Part shown: piece after piece, positions 24,232-35,768 of the stretch | Layout of the letters: each line of letters opens with the position of its first letter | Position numbering within the stretch: the first letter of the stretch is position 1 | Origin: Selenomonas timonae | GTDB taxonomy: Bacteria; Bacillota; Negativicutes; Selenomonadales; Selenomonadaceae | Length of the DNA: 64,000 bases | Direction: 5' to 3' | Assembly (NCBI RefSeq): GCF_014250475.1 | Contig: NZ_CP060204.1 | Coordinates: 496,001-560,000 of the forward strand | The notes under the pieces: model-generated | What the model saw: the letters and a program-made list of their open reading frames with translations, nothing else | Databases searched by the model: none | Told to the model about the DNA's origin: nothing | Program-made: the position numbers and the translations under genes

Positions 24232-25017
24232 ATGAATCAGAACAACAAATACACCGTCATCACAGGCGCGAGCGCGGGCATCGGCGCCGCCGCAGCAACG
24301 GCATTTGCCGCGCGCGGACACAATCTCGTCCTCATTGCGCGCCGTACCGAGCGGCTGCACGCGCTCAAGGACAAAATTCACGCAGCGCATCCGTCGCTCG
24401 ACATCATCGTGAGGACTGCCGATCTCTCCGTCCCCGAGAACGTCATACACCTCTATGACGATCTGCGCACACTCCCGATCGGAACGTGGATCAACAACGC
24501 CGGCTTCGGCAGCTACGGCATCGTCGGCGCACAGGAGCTCGGCAAAATCACGCAGATGATTCACCTGAACATCGAGGCACTGACCATCCTGTCCACGCTC
24601 TTTGTACGCGACTTTGCCGATGTTGCGGATGCGCAGCTCATCAACATCTCCTCTGTCGGCGGCTACCAGATCGTCCCGACCGTTGTCACCTACTGCGCGA
24701 CAAAATTCTACGTCAGCGCCTTTACCGAGGGGCTTGCCCACGAGCTGAGCGCACGCGGCGCGAAACTCCGTGCAAAGCTCCTCGCCCCCGCCGCAACGCA
24801 GACCGAGTTCGGCGCCGTCGCGAACGACAACCCCGCCTACGACTACGACAAGGCGTTCGGCACCTACCACACGAGCGCCGAGATGGCAGACTTCCTGCTC
24901 ACCCTCTACGACAGCGACGAAACGCTCGGCATCGTCGACCGCGAGACCTATACCTTCCGCCTGTGCGCACCACAGCTCCCCTATGCCGGCAATTCCGCGC
25001 GCAATCAAAAGGTATGA
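24232..25017 (+). CDS. Short-chain dehydrogenase/reductase
   Basis: 261 residues; AAGGAGGATTTTAT precedes the ATG. Classical SDR: cofactor loop TGASAGIG (11-18), the NNAG motif at 88-91, and the catalytic Ser140/141, Tyr154, Lys158 (YCATK). An Arg pair after the second strand (IARRTER) points to NADPH. It is of the DltE/YqjQ-like group. Substrate unknown. It lies directly after type I locus B and is followed by the AICAR formyltransferase gene with its own promoter. Confidence 0.88.
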   Translation: MNQNNKYTVITGASAGIGAAAATAFAARGHNLVLIARRTERLHALKDKIHAAHPSLDIIVRTADLSVPENVIHLYDDLRTLPIGTWINNAGFGSYGIVGAQELGKITQMIHLNIEALTILSTLFVRDFADVADAQLINISSVGGYQIVPTVVTYCATKFYVSAFTEGLAHELSARGAKLRAKLLAPAATQTEFGAVANDNPAYDYDKAFGTYHTSAEMADFLLTLYDSDETLGIVDRETYTFRLCAPQLPYAGNSARNQKV

Positions 25018-25047
25018 TGGGGCAAAGGATGCGTGCGTCTTCCCCGG

Positions 25048-25076
25048 TTGAAAATCTCCCCGTGCGCCGTTATAAT
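25048..25076 (+). promoter_or_regulatory. Promoter of the AICAR formyltransferase gene
   Basis: TTGAAA (25048-25053) and TATAAT (25071-25076), spacer 17. Confidence 0.7.
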
Positions 25077-25115
25077 GGAAGCAAAGCAATACACTGCGAA
25101 AAAGGAGCGCTTACA

Positions 25116-26288
25116 ATGAACGAAATCGCACTCAAATACGGCTGCAACCCGAACCAGACCCCCGCACGCGTCTACGCGGACGGAGGACTGCCCTTCACCG
25201 TACTGAACGGCCGCCCCGGCTACATCAATCTGCTCGACGCACTGAACAGCTGGCAGCTCGTCCGCGAACTGAAGGAAATGTCGGGGCTGCCCGCCGCCGC
25301 ATCGTTCAAGCACGTCAGCCCCGCAGGTGCGGCGCTCGGCCTCCCGCTCACGGAGACGCTCGCGCGGGCGACCCATGCGCCGAAAGGCGAGCTCTCGCCT
25401 GTGGCGTGTGCCTATGTGCGTGCACGCGGCGCGGACCGCATGAGCTCCTACGGCGACTTTGCCGCCGTCTCGGACATCTGTGACGAGAGCCTCGCGGAGT
25501 TCCTGCGCGGCGAGGTCTCCGACGGCATCATCGCACCGGGGTATACGGAGAAAGCACTTGAAATCCTAAAGAGCAAGCGCAAGGGCGGCTATCTCATCCT
25601 CCAGATGGACGAGAGTTACGCGCCGCCCGCGCTGGAGCGCAAGGACGTGTACGGCGTGACCTTCGAGCAGCAGCGCAACGAAGTAGCGATCACAGAGGAC
25701 TGCCTAACCGACCGCCCGACGGCGAACAAGGACATCCCCGCCGAGGCTCGCCGCGACCTCCTGCTCGCGCTCATCACGCTGAAATATACCCAGTCCAACT
25801 CGGTCTGCTACGCCGTCGACGGACAGGCGATCGGGGTCGGCGCAGGACAGCAGTCGCGCGTCCACTGCACGCGCCTCGCGGGGAACAAGGCGGATATCTG
25901 GCAGCTGCGCCAGAGCCCGCAGGTGCTCGCCCTCCCGTTCAAGGACGATGTGCGCCGCCCCGACCGCGACAACGCCATCGACGTATACACGGCGGGTGAC
26001 GAGGACGACTACGCCCTGCTCACGGCGGACTGGCAGCGGCTCTTTACCGAGAAACCCGCACCGTTCACGCGTGCGGAAAAGCGTGCCTACCTCCGCACCG
26101 TCAAGGGGGTCGCGCTCGGCTCGGACGCATTCTTCCCGTTCGGCGACAACGTGGAGCGTGCCCACCAGAGCGGCGTTTCCTACATCGCACAGAGCGGCGG
26201 CTCCATCCGCGATGACAACGTCATTGAGACGTGCGACAAGTACGGCATCGCAATGGCGATGACCCACATCCGCCTCTTCCATCATTGA
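25116..26288 (+). CDS. AICAR formyltransferase (PurH transformylase domain only)
   Basis: 390 residues from the ATG at 25116 (AAAGGAGCGCTTACA upstream). It matches the transformylase part of PurH: RYGCNPNQ-like start (KYGCNPNQTPA), FKHVSPAGAA with catalytic Lys-His, YTQSNSVCYA, IGVGAGQQSRVHC and the end SIRDDNVIE...HIRLFHH. It adds a formyl group from 10-formyl-THF to AICAR in purine synthesis. The N-terminal IMP cyclohydrolase domain of PurH is absent, so cyclisation must be done by another protein. Stand-alone forms are known in Firmicutes. Confidence 0.88.
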   Translation: MNEIALKYGCNPNQTPARVYADGGLPFTVLNGRPGYINLLDALNSWQLVRELKEMSGLPAAASFKHVSPAGAALGLPLTETLARATHAPKGELSPVACAYVRARGADRMSSYGDFAAVSDICDESLAEFLRGEVSDGIIAPGYTEKALEILKSKRKGGYLILQMDESYAPPALERKDVYGVTFEQQRNEVAITEDCLTDRPTANKDIPAEARRDLLLALITLKYTQSNSVCYAVDGQAIGVGAGQQSRVHCTRLAGNKADIWQLRQSPQVLALPFKDDVRRPDRDNAIDVYTAGDEDDYALLTADWQRLFTEKPAPFTRAEKRAYLRTVKGVALGSDAFFPFGDNVERAHQSGVSYIAQSGGSIRDDNVIETCDKYGIAMAMTHIRLFHH

Positions 26289-26310
26289 GATACATCACCT
26301 CCGTTTTCCG

Positions 26311-26337
26311 GCCTCCCCCGCACGATATGAGGGAGGC
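26311..26337 (+). terminator. Hairpin after AICAR formyltransferase gene
   Basis: GCCTCCC (26311-26317) pairs with GGGAGGC (26331-26337), followed by TGTTTCATTT. The rest of 26338-26490 is AT-rich leader. Confidence 0.65.
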
Positions 26338-26449
26338 TGTTTCATTTCACTGAATGTTTTTCGCATCCTATTCTCATATATCGTTCTGTTATTAAATATT
26401 TCTATTTGATTTTCCTATCAGAATTGTGCTATCATTCTGCTATCTGTTG

Positions 26450-26455
26450 TATAAT
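26450..26455 (+). promoter_or_regulatory. -10 box for the copper receptor gene
   Basis: TATAAT 35 bases ahead of the ATG in a very AT-rich stretch; no clear -35. AGGAGG lies just before the ATG at 26491. Confidence 0.5.
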
Positions 26456-26490
26456 AAGTCTCATTTTCTATTCTACAGGAGGTATACGGA

Positions 26491-28599
26491 ATGAACCGAT
26501 CACACCGCCGCCTTGCTCTGCTCGGCATGGCGCTCAGTACGGCATGTTTTGGTGCGCACGCATACGCAGCCCAAACAATGCAGATGGATATGCACGGCAC
26601 GATGAACAGCACGCCCGCTGCCGCTGATGACGGAATGTACGAGTTCACCCTCGATGAGGTCATCATCACGGGCTACCGCACGGCAACGCCGCTCACCCTC
26701 TCCACCGACCCGCAGCGTCCGCGCCAGCCCATTCCCGCCGCCGATGGTGCAGGTTACCTCAAGACCATCCCCGGCTTCTCCGTCGTCCGCAAGGGCGGGC
26801 TCGGCGGCGACCCGATGATGCGGGGCATGGGCGGCTCGCGCATGGTGATGGATATGAACGGCGGCGGTATGTCGGGCGGCTGCCCGAACCGCATGGACCC
26901 CACATCGACCTACGCATTCCCCGAGACGTTCAGCCGCATCATCGTGAACAAGGGGCCGCAGAGTGTCCGCTATGGCGCGAGCGTTGCGGGCAGCGTCATC
27001 TTCGAGCGCGAGACGGAGCGTTTTGAAAAGCCCGGCGTACGCGGCAACATCTCCGTCCTCGGTGCATCGAACCACCGCTTTGACGAGCTGACCGATGTCA
27101 CGGCAGGGGGAAAAGAGGGCTACGCGCGCATCATCCAGACGCGCAATTATGCGCGTGACTACGCAGACGGTAGCGGACGCCGCATCCACTCCGGCTACGG
27201 CCGCCACAGCCTCACGGGCATCGTCGGTCTCACGCCCGACCCCGACACCCTCTTTGAGGTCTCCTACGACCGCAGCCGCGGCTGGGCGAAGTACGCACAC
27301 GGCATGATGGACGGCAGTCAGTTCGACCGCGACAGCTACGCCGTGAAGTTCGAGCGGGCGCATCTCTCACCCGTCGTGGAGAAACTCACGCTGAATTTCA
27401 ACAACGATACCATCGACCACATCATGGACAACTACACATTCCGTCCGGGTGGAATGATGGGCACGGATGTCAAGCGCGTGCAGTACGGTATGCGCGCCGT
27501 CACCGACCTGCGCTTCTCCCCGCAGGCAACGGGCGCCGTCGGCATCGATCTGCGCCGCGACGCACACTATTTCGCCGAGGCGCACAGACGGCTGAAGGGG
27601 TCGCCGAACAACGACATGGACATCAAGAATTTCGGCATCTTCCTCGAGTACAACCGTGACCTTGCCGCGCGCAGCCGCCTGCGCACAGGACTGCGCTATG
27701 ATCGGACGGAGACGGACTACCACAACGCCCGCTTCCGCAATCCCATGGGGATGCTCATGCGCAACCTCGTTCCCGGCAGTGCGAGCGATCACGCCGTCAG
27801 CGGCTTCGTTCGCTGGGAAAACACGGCAAAGAAGCAGCCGCTGACGTTCTACGTCGGCCTCGGCCACGCGGAGCGCCCCGCCGACTACTGGGAGGCGTAT
27901 CACACGTGGGCGGCCTACAGCAATCGCCGTCTCGGCATGAACGCCACCCCCGCCGCCACACGTCCGCGCAAGGAGAAGAATACGCAGCTCGACCTCGGCT
28001 GGGTCTACGCGGGCGAGAAGACGAATGCAAGTCTCTCCCTCTACTATGCGCACATCCATGATTTCATCCTGCGTCTGCCGCAGATCGGCATGGGCATGAA
28101 TGCACGCACCCCCTACGGCAACGTGAATGCACGCCTCTACGGCTTCGAGGCGGAGGTCACGCGCACCGTCTCTCCGCGCTGGACGCTCGGCGCATCGCTT
28201 GCCTACACGCGCGGCGACGACCGCACGAACGATGCGGCGCTCCCGCAGATCGCCCCTCTCGAGGCGACGCTCACGGCGAAATACAGCCACAAGAAGCTGG
28301 AGACGAACGCCGTCTGGCGGCTCGTCAGCCACCAGAACCGCTTCCACAAGGGCTACGGCAGCGTCACGGGCACGGACTACGGCCCGACGGGCGGCTTTGG
28401 CATCTTCTCCCTTAGTCTCGCCTACCGACCCGACGAGAACCTGACGTTCTCCTTCGGTGTGGACAACCTCTTCAACAAGACCTACGCCGAATTCGTCAAC
28501 TACAGCGAGGCGGCAATCGCCTCCCTCGGCATCCCCGCCGGCGGTCACATCACAGAGCCCGGACGCACCTTTTGGTTCAAGAGCAGCTATAAATTCTGA
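26491..28599 (+). CDS. TonB-dependent copper receptor, OprC/NosA-like
   Basis: 702 residues. Signal peptide at about 1-27 (ends AYAAQ), then a Met/His-rich stretch (TMQMDMHGTMN), a TonB-box-like FTLDEVIITG, the plug domain and a 22-strand barrel ending in aromatic Phe (SSYKF). KGGLGGDPMMRGMGGSR and GGCPNRMDP are the plug motifs of OprC/NosA copper receptors; Met-rich segments (MMGTDV, GMLMRN, GMGMN) suit Cu binding. It sits in the outer membrane and is driven by TonB, which is not in the window. It shows that the host has an outer membrane. Confidence 0.88.
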   Translation: MNRSHRRLALLGMALSTACFGAHAYAAQTMQMDMHGTMNSTPAAADDGMYEFTLDEVIITGYRTATPLTLSTDPQRPRQPIPAADGAGYLKTIPGFSVVRKGGLGGDPMMRGMGGSRMVMDMNGGGMSGGCPNRMDPTSTYAFPETFSRIIVNKGPQSVRYGASVAGSVIFERETERFEKPGVRGNISVLGASNHRFDELTDVTAGGKEGYARIIQTRNYARDYADGSGRRIHSGYGRHSLTGIVGLTPDPDTLFEVSYDRSRGWAKYAHGMMDGSQFDRDSYAVKFERAHLSPVVEKLTLNFNNDTIDHIMDNYTFRPGGMMGTDVKRVQYGMRAVTDLRFSPQATGAVGIDLRRDAHYFAEAHRRLKGSPNNDMDIKNFGIFLEYNRDLAARSRLRTGLRYDRTETDYHNARFRNPMGMLMRNLVPGSASDHAVSGFVRWENTAKKQPLTFYVGLGHAERPADYWEAYHTWAAYSNRRLGMNATPAATRPRKEKNTQLDLGWVYAGEKTNASLSLYYAHIHDFILRLPQIGMGMNARTPYGNVNARLYGFEAEVTRTVSPRWTLGASLAYTRGDDRTNDAALPQIAPLEATLTAKYSHKKLETNAVWRLVSHQNRFHKGYGSVTGTDYGPTGGFGIFSLSLAYRPDENLTFSFGVDNLFNKTYAEFVNYSEAAIASLGIPAGGHITEPGRTFWFKSSYKF

Positions 28600-28615
28600 C
28601 ACATATTTCCCGACG

Positions 28616-28645
28616 AAGCTGCCACATCGTGCGGCGGCTTTTTTT
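28616..28645 (+). terminator. Terminator after the copper receptor gene
   Basis: AAGCTGCC pairs with GGCGGCTT (one G-T pair), then TTTTTT. Confidence 0.8.
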
Positions 28646-28669
28646 CTTCCCCTTTTCGCTCCTCTATGC

Positions 28670-28675
28670 TATAAT
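28670..28675 (+). promoter_or_regulatory. -10 box for the YbjN-like gene
   Basis: TGCTATAAT, an extended -10 box, 46 bases ahead of the GTG start. Confidence 0.55.
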
Positions 28676-28721
28676 AAATTATTATTGGAATGATGCGCAC
28701 AGAATGGGGAGGTGATTGGTC

Positions 28722-29153
28722 GTGATCGAAGCGGCCAAAACATTCGAGGAATATATTAAGAAGGAAAATATCACGGGCTTCCAGATCCGTGAGGCGGGCG
28801 ACGACCGCAATACCGCCATCTTTGAGAGCGAGATCGAGGTCGAGGGGCGGCGGCTCCCGATCGTCGTCATCATCGACTCCACCGCATACGCCACCATTCG
28901 CATCCGCCTCGCTCAGAACGCTGTCGACGACACGAACGCCATGCTGCTCACGGGCTGGCTCATGCGGCAGAATCAGGACAGCCGCCTCGTGAAGTTCTAT
29001 CTCACCTCCGACACCACCATCCTCGCCGACGTCGTTGTCCCGCACAACCCCGAGGCATTCGACCCCGAGGTCATGGTGAGCGTCCTGCGCGTCTTCATCC
29101 GCGACATCACAAAGCTCATGCCCGAGCTCGCGTTGCTCCTGCCTGAGGAGTGA
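28722..29153 (+). CDS. YbjN-like conserved protein
   Basis: 143 residues from GTG at 28722, with GGGGAGGTGATT upstream; TTG at 28716 is also possible. Alpha/beta protein of alternating strands (IVVIIDSTAYATIRIRL) resembling the YbjN/type III chaperone-like fold. No catalytic motif. Function unknown; YbjN relatives are described as sensory or chaperone-like. Monocistronic between the receptor gene and a tRNA. Confidence 0.6.
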   Translation: MIEAAKTFEEYIKKENITGFQIREAGDDRNTAIFESEIEVEGRRLPIVVIIDSTAYATIRIRLAQNAVDDTNAMLLTGWLMRQNQDSRLVKFYLTSDTTILADVVVPHNPEAFDPEVMVSVLRVFIRDITKLMPELALLLPEE

Positions 29154-29203
29154 GACATTCGCGTTTGACAAAACGCCGCGAATCTGCTATGATACTCAAC
29201 ATC

Positions 29204-29277
29204 GCGGGCATAGTTCATCGGTAGAATGAAAGCTTCCCAAGCTTTAGAGGTGGGTTCGATTCCCATTGCCCGCTCCA
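29204..29277 (+). tRNA. tRNA-Gly (anticodon CCC)
   Basis: Acceptor GCGGGCA pairs with TGCCCGC. The D arm (GTTCATCGGTAGAAT), the anticodon stem AAAGC/GCTTT with loop TTCCCAA, the T arm GTGGGTTCGATTCCCAT, discriminator T and an encoded CCA are all present. It reads GGG codons. An IS1182-type element lies 12 bases downstream. Confidence 0.93.
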
Positions 29278-29397
29278 TATGAGAAGATAGGGGCTGTTGC
29301 ACGAAGGTAAATTTATCTTTGTGCAACAGTCCATCTTTTCGTATAGGGGCAGATCGGCGAAACAACGGTAACGAAAACTTGTACCTCTACAGAAATA

Positions 29398-29446
29398 GGG
29401 CACACGAATAAGGACGATTGCAATGCTCGCCCTTATTCGTGTGCCC
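29398..29446. terminator. Terminator within IS copy A
   Basis: GGGCACACGAATAAGG pairs with CCTTATTCGTGTGCCC, 17-base loop. It follows the transposase stop and shields against transcription in either direction. Confidence 0.7.
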
Positions 29447-29471
29447 TTATTGGTTTCTTTCCAACGTCTTC

Positions 29472-31100
29472 TTATGCCGCTTCTCTCAATGATACCAGAT
29501 GCCGCTCCAACGTGCCGCTCTGTATCTTTTGATGCAGTTTGAAGACGTTGTGTGCCAGTGCCAGCAGAATCGTCTCACCCAAGACATTCGCACGCCCCCT
29601 CGTAAGAAAGCGGCGAAATCCAAAGGCTCCCTTGATCTGTGCAAAGACACCCTCTGCCTGGATGCTGCGGTTCATCCGCAGGACGATGCCTTCCGTGCTC
29701 TTGATCCGTGCAAGGTTCTTTGCACGCTCTCGTTGAAAGACCTTGGCAACCTCCAATCTCTTGGTTCGTTCCTCCATTGGTATCTTGCTGTGGTTGCCAT
29801 GGATGCACTGCTTCTTTCTTTCGCAGCCGTTGCAGTCGGTACACGTGTACATGGTCTTTTCGCTCACATACCCGCGCGCACTCTTTGTCCTGCGCGTCCC
29901 CGTCACAACAAGTCGCCGCCCCTCAGCGCACCGGTAGACATCCTCCGCCGCAAGGTAGTTCATGTTCTCCCGCCGCCCGATGTCCTGCTTCCATTTGCGC
30001 TTCTTGCTCACTTCGTAGTTGTTCGGCTTGATGTAGGAGGCCTGTCCCTTTTCCCTCAAATACAGGTAGTTCTCCTCACTCTCATATCCTGCATCGGCGA
30101 CGAGTTTTCGGCTCCTTTTTCCGATGTGTGCATGAAAATCCTCCAAAAACGGGATGAGTGTCCGTGTATCTGTTGGGTTCGGGTAAACACCTGCCCATAC
30201 GATAAAGGATGCCTCCACGCCATATTGCAGATTATATGCCGGCTTTAACTGACCGTTCTTCATTGCATCTTCTTTCATCCGCATGAAGGTTGCTTCATAA
30301 TCTGTCTTGGAAAAGCTGTTGCGCTCCCCACAGATGTGCAGTTTCTTTGTGTAGTCCTTCAGACGGCTGATGTAAGAGTCCAATGTCTCCATGGTACGCT
30401 GAAGCACGGTCTTTCGTCTTCCACTCCCGTAAACGAAGATGATGTTTTGCTCTTTTTGGATGCGTTTCAAACGTCGGCGCAGACGTTTCAGATGGTGCAG
30501 GCGAATCTCAGAGCCACGGCGCAGGTGAATACCGAACTCTTTTTCTACGCCGGCAAGAAAGGTGTCGAGTTTCTCCATGAGTTTGGTACGGTTCTTTGCA
30601 ACGCCTTTTTTCCAAACGAAGGTGTACTTGCCCGCAACGGCTTCGATCTTTGTACCGTCGACAAAGAGGTTCTCAAACGAGATGGCTCCAACGGATGCAA
30701 GAAACTGTGCCATTTGTGCCAGAATCTCCTTGGCGCAGGGGGCAAAGTGATCCCTGCGAAAACGGGCAATGGTTGTGTGATCCGGTGCGGGTTGCCCTTC
30801 GAGCAGATACATGAAGTGGATGTCCCTTAGGCATACCTCCTCGATGCGGCGGGAACTGTAGATTTGATTCATGTATGCGTAGATGAGGATGGCAAGCAGC
30901 TGATGCGGTGATACGAGATTCCGCTCGGCACGCCGAAAGCTCCTGTACAGTGGTGTAAGATCCATTTGATGGATGCAGTGGAGCAGGAGGCGAACGGGAT
31001 CGTCCTTCTTGATTTGAAATTCAAAGTTGAGGGGGAGGCTGGGTTGAAATGTGCCTCCGTAGGATGTATAATCCTTATGTAAAATTTGTTGCATACTCAT
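29472..31100 (-). CDS. IS1182-family transposase, copy A
   Basis: 542 residues. N-terminal PLNFEFQIKKDDPVRLLLHCIHQ and PDHTTIARFRRDHF are the DUF772-type region of IS1182/IS5-like enzymes. DDE residues fit LFVDGTKIEAVAGKYTF (first Asp), KLVADAGYESEENY (second Asp) and the Glu in SIQAEGVFAQIKGAFGFRRF. A Cys cluster (CTDCNGCERKKQC) near residue 425 looks like a metal-binding insert. The gene is intact. It differs from copy B by one residue I can see (Ile versus Thr in AR(I/T)KSTEG). Confidence 0.93.
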   Translation of the reverse strand: MSMQQILHKDYTSYGGTFQPSLPLNFEFQIKKDDPVRLLLHCIHQMDLTPLYRSFRRAERNLVSPHQLLAILIYAYMNQIYSSRRIEEVCLRDIHFMYLLEGQPAPDHTTIARFRRDHFAPCAKEILAQMAQFLASVGAISFENLFVDGTKIEAVAGKYTFVWKKGVAKNRTKLMEKLDTFLAGVEKEFGIHLRRGSEIRLHHLKRLRRRLKRIQKEQNIIFVYGSGRRKTVLQRTMETLDSYISRLKDYTKKLHICGERNSFSKTDYEATFMRMKEDAMKNGQLKPAYNLQYGVEASFIVWAGVYPNPTDTRTLIPFLEDFHAHIGKRSRKLVADAGYESEENYLYLREKGQASYIKPNNYEVSKKRKWKQDIGRRENMNYLAAEDVYRCAEGRRLVVTGTRRTKSARGYVSEKTMYTCTDCNGCERKKQCIHGNHSKIPMEERTKRLEVAKVFQRERAKNLARIKSTEGIVLRMNRSIQAEGVFAQIKGAFGFRRFLTRGRANVLGETILLALAHNVFKLHQKIQSGTLERHLVSLREAA

Positions 31101-31239
31101 ATTTTACGCCAGAAGCCGGTGTTTGAAAACACCGGCTTCTGTGTTTTTTCACAAAATTGAGGCTTCTGCACGTTGGTTTCGTGCAACAGCCCCCTATTAT
31201 TATACCCTGCCATAGACGCTGAGTCATAGCAGTTCATAT

Positions 31240-32979
31240 CTACGCATTCCTGCGCACAAAGCTCTCCCAAATCTCCATATATGCCGCCTCCACATCGCGG
31301 ACATACGTGCGTGCATCCGTGAGCGGCGAATGCGCCAATATACTGCGCAGATTCGTGCGCAGGGCGTGCAGGGTATCGGGTGAGGAGGCGAGCGCCGCCG
31401 CGATCTGCACGTAGCCCTCGGGCGTTGCCGCAATGAGCTCGGGCAGTCCCGCATTGATGAGCAGACTCTCGCCGAAGCGCGCGCCGTGGCTTGTTCCGCA
31501 GAGAGTCACGACGGGCACGCCCATCGCGAGCGCCTCGCAGGTGGTGATGCCACCCGTATAGGGGAAGGTGTCGAGCGCGATGTCCATATCCCCGTACTCT
31601 GCGAGATGATGCGGCCCAAATCCGCGCAGCTCCACGCGCTCCGTGGGAATCCCGTAGTGCGTGAATCGCTCCGCCGCGATCTCCCGCCCCTCGGCGCTGC
31701 CGAAGAGTTTGCTCTTTAGGAGAAGACGTGAGCTTGGCACCGTTTCGAGCAGAGCGCCCCAGAGGCGCAGCACATCATCCGTCACCTTGCTGAAATTGTT
31801 AAAGCTGCCGAACGTCACATATCCGCGCCGCTCCATTGGGGGCAGGGCGATGGCGGGCAGATCCGATGGCAGAGTGTAGCAGAAATGGCTGTGCGGCAGG
31901 CAGATCATCTCCTCGGTAAAGGCATCGTCATCCGTCTCGAGGGGATCGACGTGCACATCCGAGAGCATATAGTCGACCGCAGCCAGTCCCGTTGTATTAA
32001 AGTAGCCGATGCCCGTCACCTGCACGGGCGCAGGTTTATGGGCGAGCACGGGCAGAGCGTTGTGCTGCGTATGCCCCGCCAGATCCACGAGGATGTCAAT
32101 CTCGTCGCTGTGCACAAGTGCCGCCGTCTCCTCCTCTGGCATGCCCAAGATATTGTGCCACATATCGACCGCCGCGCGAAACTCCTGCGAGAGACCGTCC
32201 TCCGCGCAGTTTGCATAGCAGTACACGGCAAATCTCGTGCGGTCATAGGCGGTGAGGAGCGGACGAATCAGCGTACCGACGGGGTGCGTGCGCAGATCGG
32301 GTGAAATGTAGCCGATGCGGATGCGGTCATGTCCGCGCCGCGCATCCGACGCAGTTGAGAGCGGGTGAACATCCGCATAGAGCGCCCCGTAGCCGCGTGC
32401 GAGCTTCGCATACGCGGCACGCCGCTCTGAGGGCAGATAGTTCGAGGCAAAGAGCGCGTTGCTGTACTCGATTGCCTTTTTCTCACGAGCTGTCTCAAGG
32501 CGGCTCGAGGCGAGAAATGCCTCCACCGCCTCCGCACTCTCTCCCGTCAGCGTCAGAGCCTCCCCGAGGAGGCTGTACGCGCTCGCAAGGAATACCGTGT
32601 GATAGGCGGCTCTGTCTCCTGCGTCGATCCGCTCCTCGAGCATGGCAATGAACGCGCGCAGATGCGCAACCTGTGTGCGAATCTTCCCCTCCGCGCGGTC
32701 GATGTAGATCTCCTGACGCGCTGCCCCTGCATGGTGGGGCTCGATTGCGCGAATCCGCGCAATCTCCGCACGCGCCTCATCGTACGCCTCGCAGCCCGTC
32801 AGCGCTGCCGCACGGATATAGCGCATCTCCGCATCCTCGGGCAATACGGCAAGGAATTCCTGCGCTATGTCCGCCGCCCGCGCGTACTCCTTCGCCTCGT
32901 AGAGCGCATTCACCTGCATGAGAATCTCCTGCCGCAGCCCCTGCACATCCTCCACAGCGTCACCCCTCTCTCTATACAT
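31240..32979 (-). CDS. TPR protein with SPINDLY/OGT-type glycosyltransferase (GT41)
   Basis: 579 residues from the ATG at 32979 (AAGGAGGGAGCT upstream). TPR-like helices fill about 1-200; the catalytic part has RIGYISPDLRTHPVG, DILVDLAGHTQHNALPVLAHKPAPVQVTG-type segments, FGSFNNFSKVTDD and DTFPYTGGITTCEALAMGVPVVTL, landmarks of the O-GlcNAc transferase/SPINDLY family. Bacterial members usually glycosylate flagellin or other surface proteins. No flagellar gene is in the window. It is divergent from gyrA, and its 5' end is about 137 bases from the gyrA start. Confidence 0.85.
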   Translation of the reverse strand: MYRERGDAVEDVQGLRQEILMQVNALYEAKEYARAADIAQEFLAVLPEDAEMRYIRAAALTGCEAYDEARAEIARIRAIEPHHAGAARQEIYIDRAEGKIRTQVAHLRAFIAMLEERIDAGDRAAYHTVFLASAYSLLGEALTLTGESAEAVEAFLASSRLETAREKKAIEYSNALFASNYLPSERRAAYAKLARGYGALYADVHPLSTASDARRGHDRIRIGYISPDLRTHPVGTLIRPLLTAYDRTRFAVYCYANCAEDGLSQEFRAAVDMWHNILGMPEEETAALVHSDEIDILVDLAGHTQHNALPVLAHKPAPVQVTGIGYFNTTGLAAVDYMLSDVHVDPLETDDDAFTEEMICLPHSHFCYTLPSDLPAIALPPMERRGYVTFGSFNNFSKVTDDVLRLWGALLETVPSSRLLLKSKLFGSAEGREIAAERFTHYGIPTERVELRGFGPHHLAEYGDMDIALDTFPYTGGITTCEALAMGVPVVTLCGTSHGARFGESLLINAGLPELIAATPEGYVQIAAALASSPDTLHALRTNLRSILAHSPLTDARTYVRDVEAAYMEIWESFVRRNA

Positions 32980-33068
32980 AGCTCCCTCCTTATTCGACGG
33001 GATGATGTGAAATCCTTTTTGGAGAAGCCTCTGTCTCGCAAAACATAGACTTTTCGCCGCGAAAATGC

Positions 33069-33074
33069 TATAAT
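33069..33074 (+). promoter_or_regulatory. -10 box of gyrA
   Basis: TGCTATAAT with an extended -10; start near 33081. This leaves only 8 bases before the upstream GTG at 33089, which supports the downstream TTG start. Confidence 0.6.
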
Positions 33075-33115
33075 CATCGTGGATTATTGTGGAACGAACA
33101 CGAAGAGGTGACATT

Positions 33116-35563
<2,448 letters not shown>

Positions 35564-35601
35564 GCACAGGATTTACAAAGGCGCAACCATCTGATAGAAT
35601 G

Positions 35602-35672
35602 AAAAAGCATCCAATCGATTGCCTCCGTCTGGGGAGTCGCCCCATTCCGATCGCGTCGATTGGATGCTTTTT
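35602..35672 (+). terminator. gyrA terminator
   Basis: Perfect 17-bp stem AAAAAGCATCCAATCGA/TCGATTGGATGCTTTTT with a 37-base loop that can itself fold (GGGGAGTCGCCCC). Confidence 0.8.
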
Positions 35673-35682
35673 GTCGGAATTC

Positions 35683-35711
35683 TTGCGGCTCTCCCACGCC
35701 TATGGTATACT
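35683..35711 (+). promoter_or_regulatory. Promoter of the relB/relE pair
   Basis: TTGCGG (35683-35688) and TATACT (35706-35711), spacer 17. Confidence 0.6.
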
Positions 35712-35768
35712 GTAGACGAAAACACTAGAGGGAACTGAAATCTCTCGTCGTCAGAAAGGAGGCGTCCC

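Larger units (their letters stand above)
29290..31193. mobile_element. IS1182-type insertion sequence, copy A
   Basis: 1904 bp bounded by inverted ends GGGGCTGTTGCACGAA (29290-29305, and its complement at 31178-31193). It carries one transposase gene on the minus strand. A palindrome CTGTTGCAC...GTGCAACAG lies at the left end (29293-29328). A 16-bp hairpin at 29398-29446 follows the transposase gene. No clear target duplication: flanks are AGATA and CTATT. Copy B at 50386-52289 has the same length and is nearly identical, in the opposite orientation. Confidence 0.92.

Noticed and set aside
24486-25115. N-terminal extension of the AICAR formyltransferase into the SDR gene
   Set aside because: The frame is open upstream, but it overlaps the SDR gene in another frame; a promoter and ribosome binding site lie just before the ATG at 25116.
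29278-31200. Target-site duplication of IS copy A
   Set aside because: Flanks AGATA and CTATT do not match. Exchange with the copy B flanks after an inversion gives no match either, so no duplication is reported.
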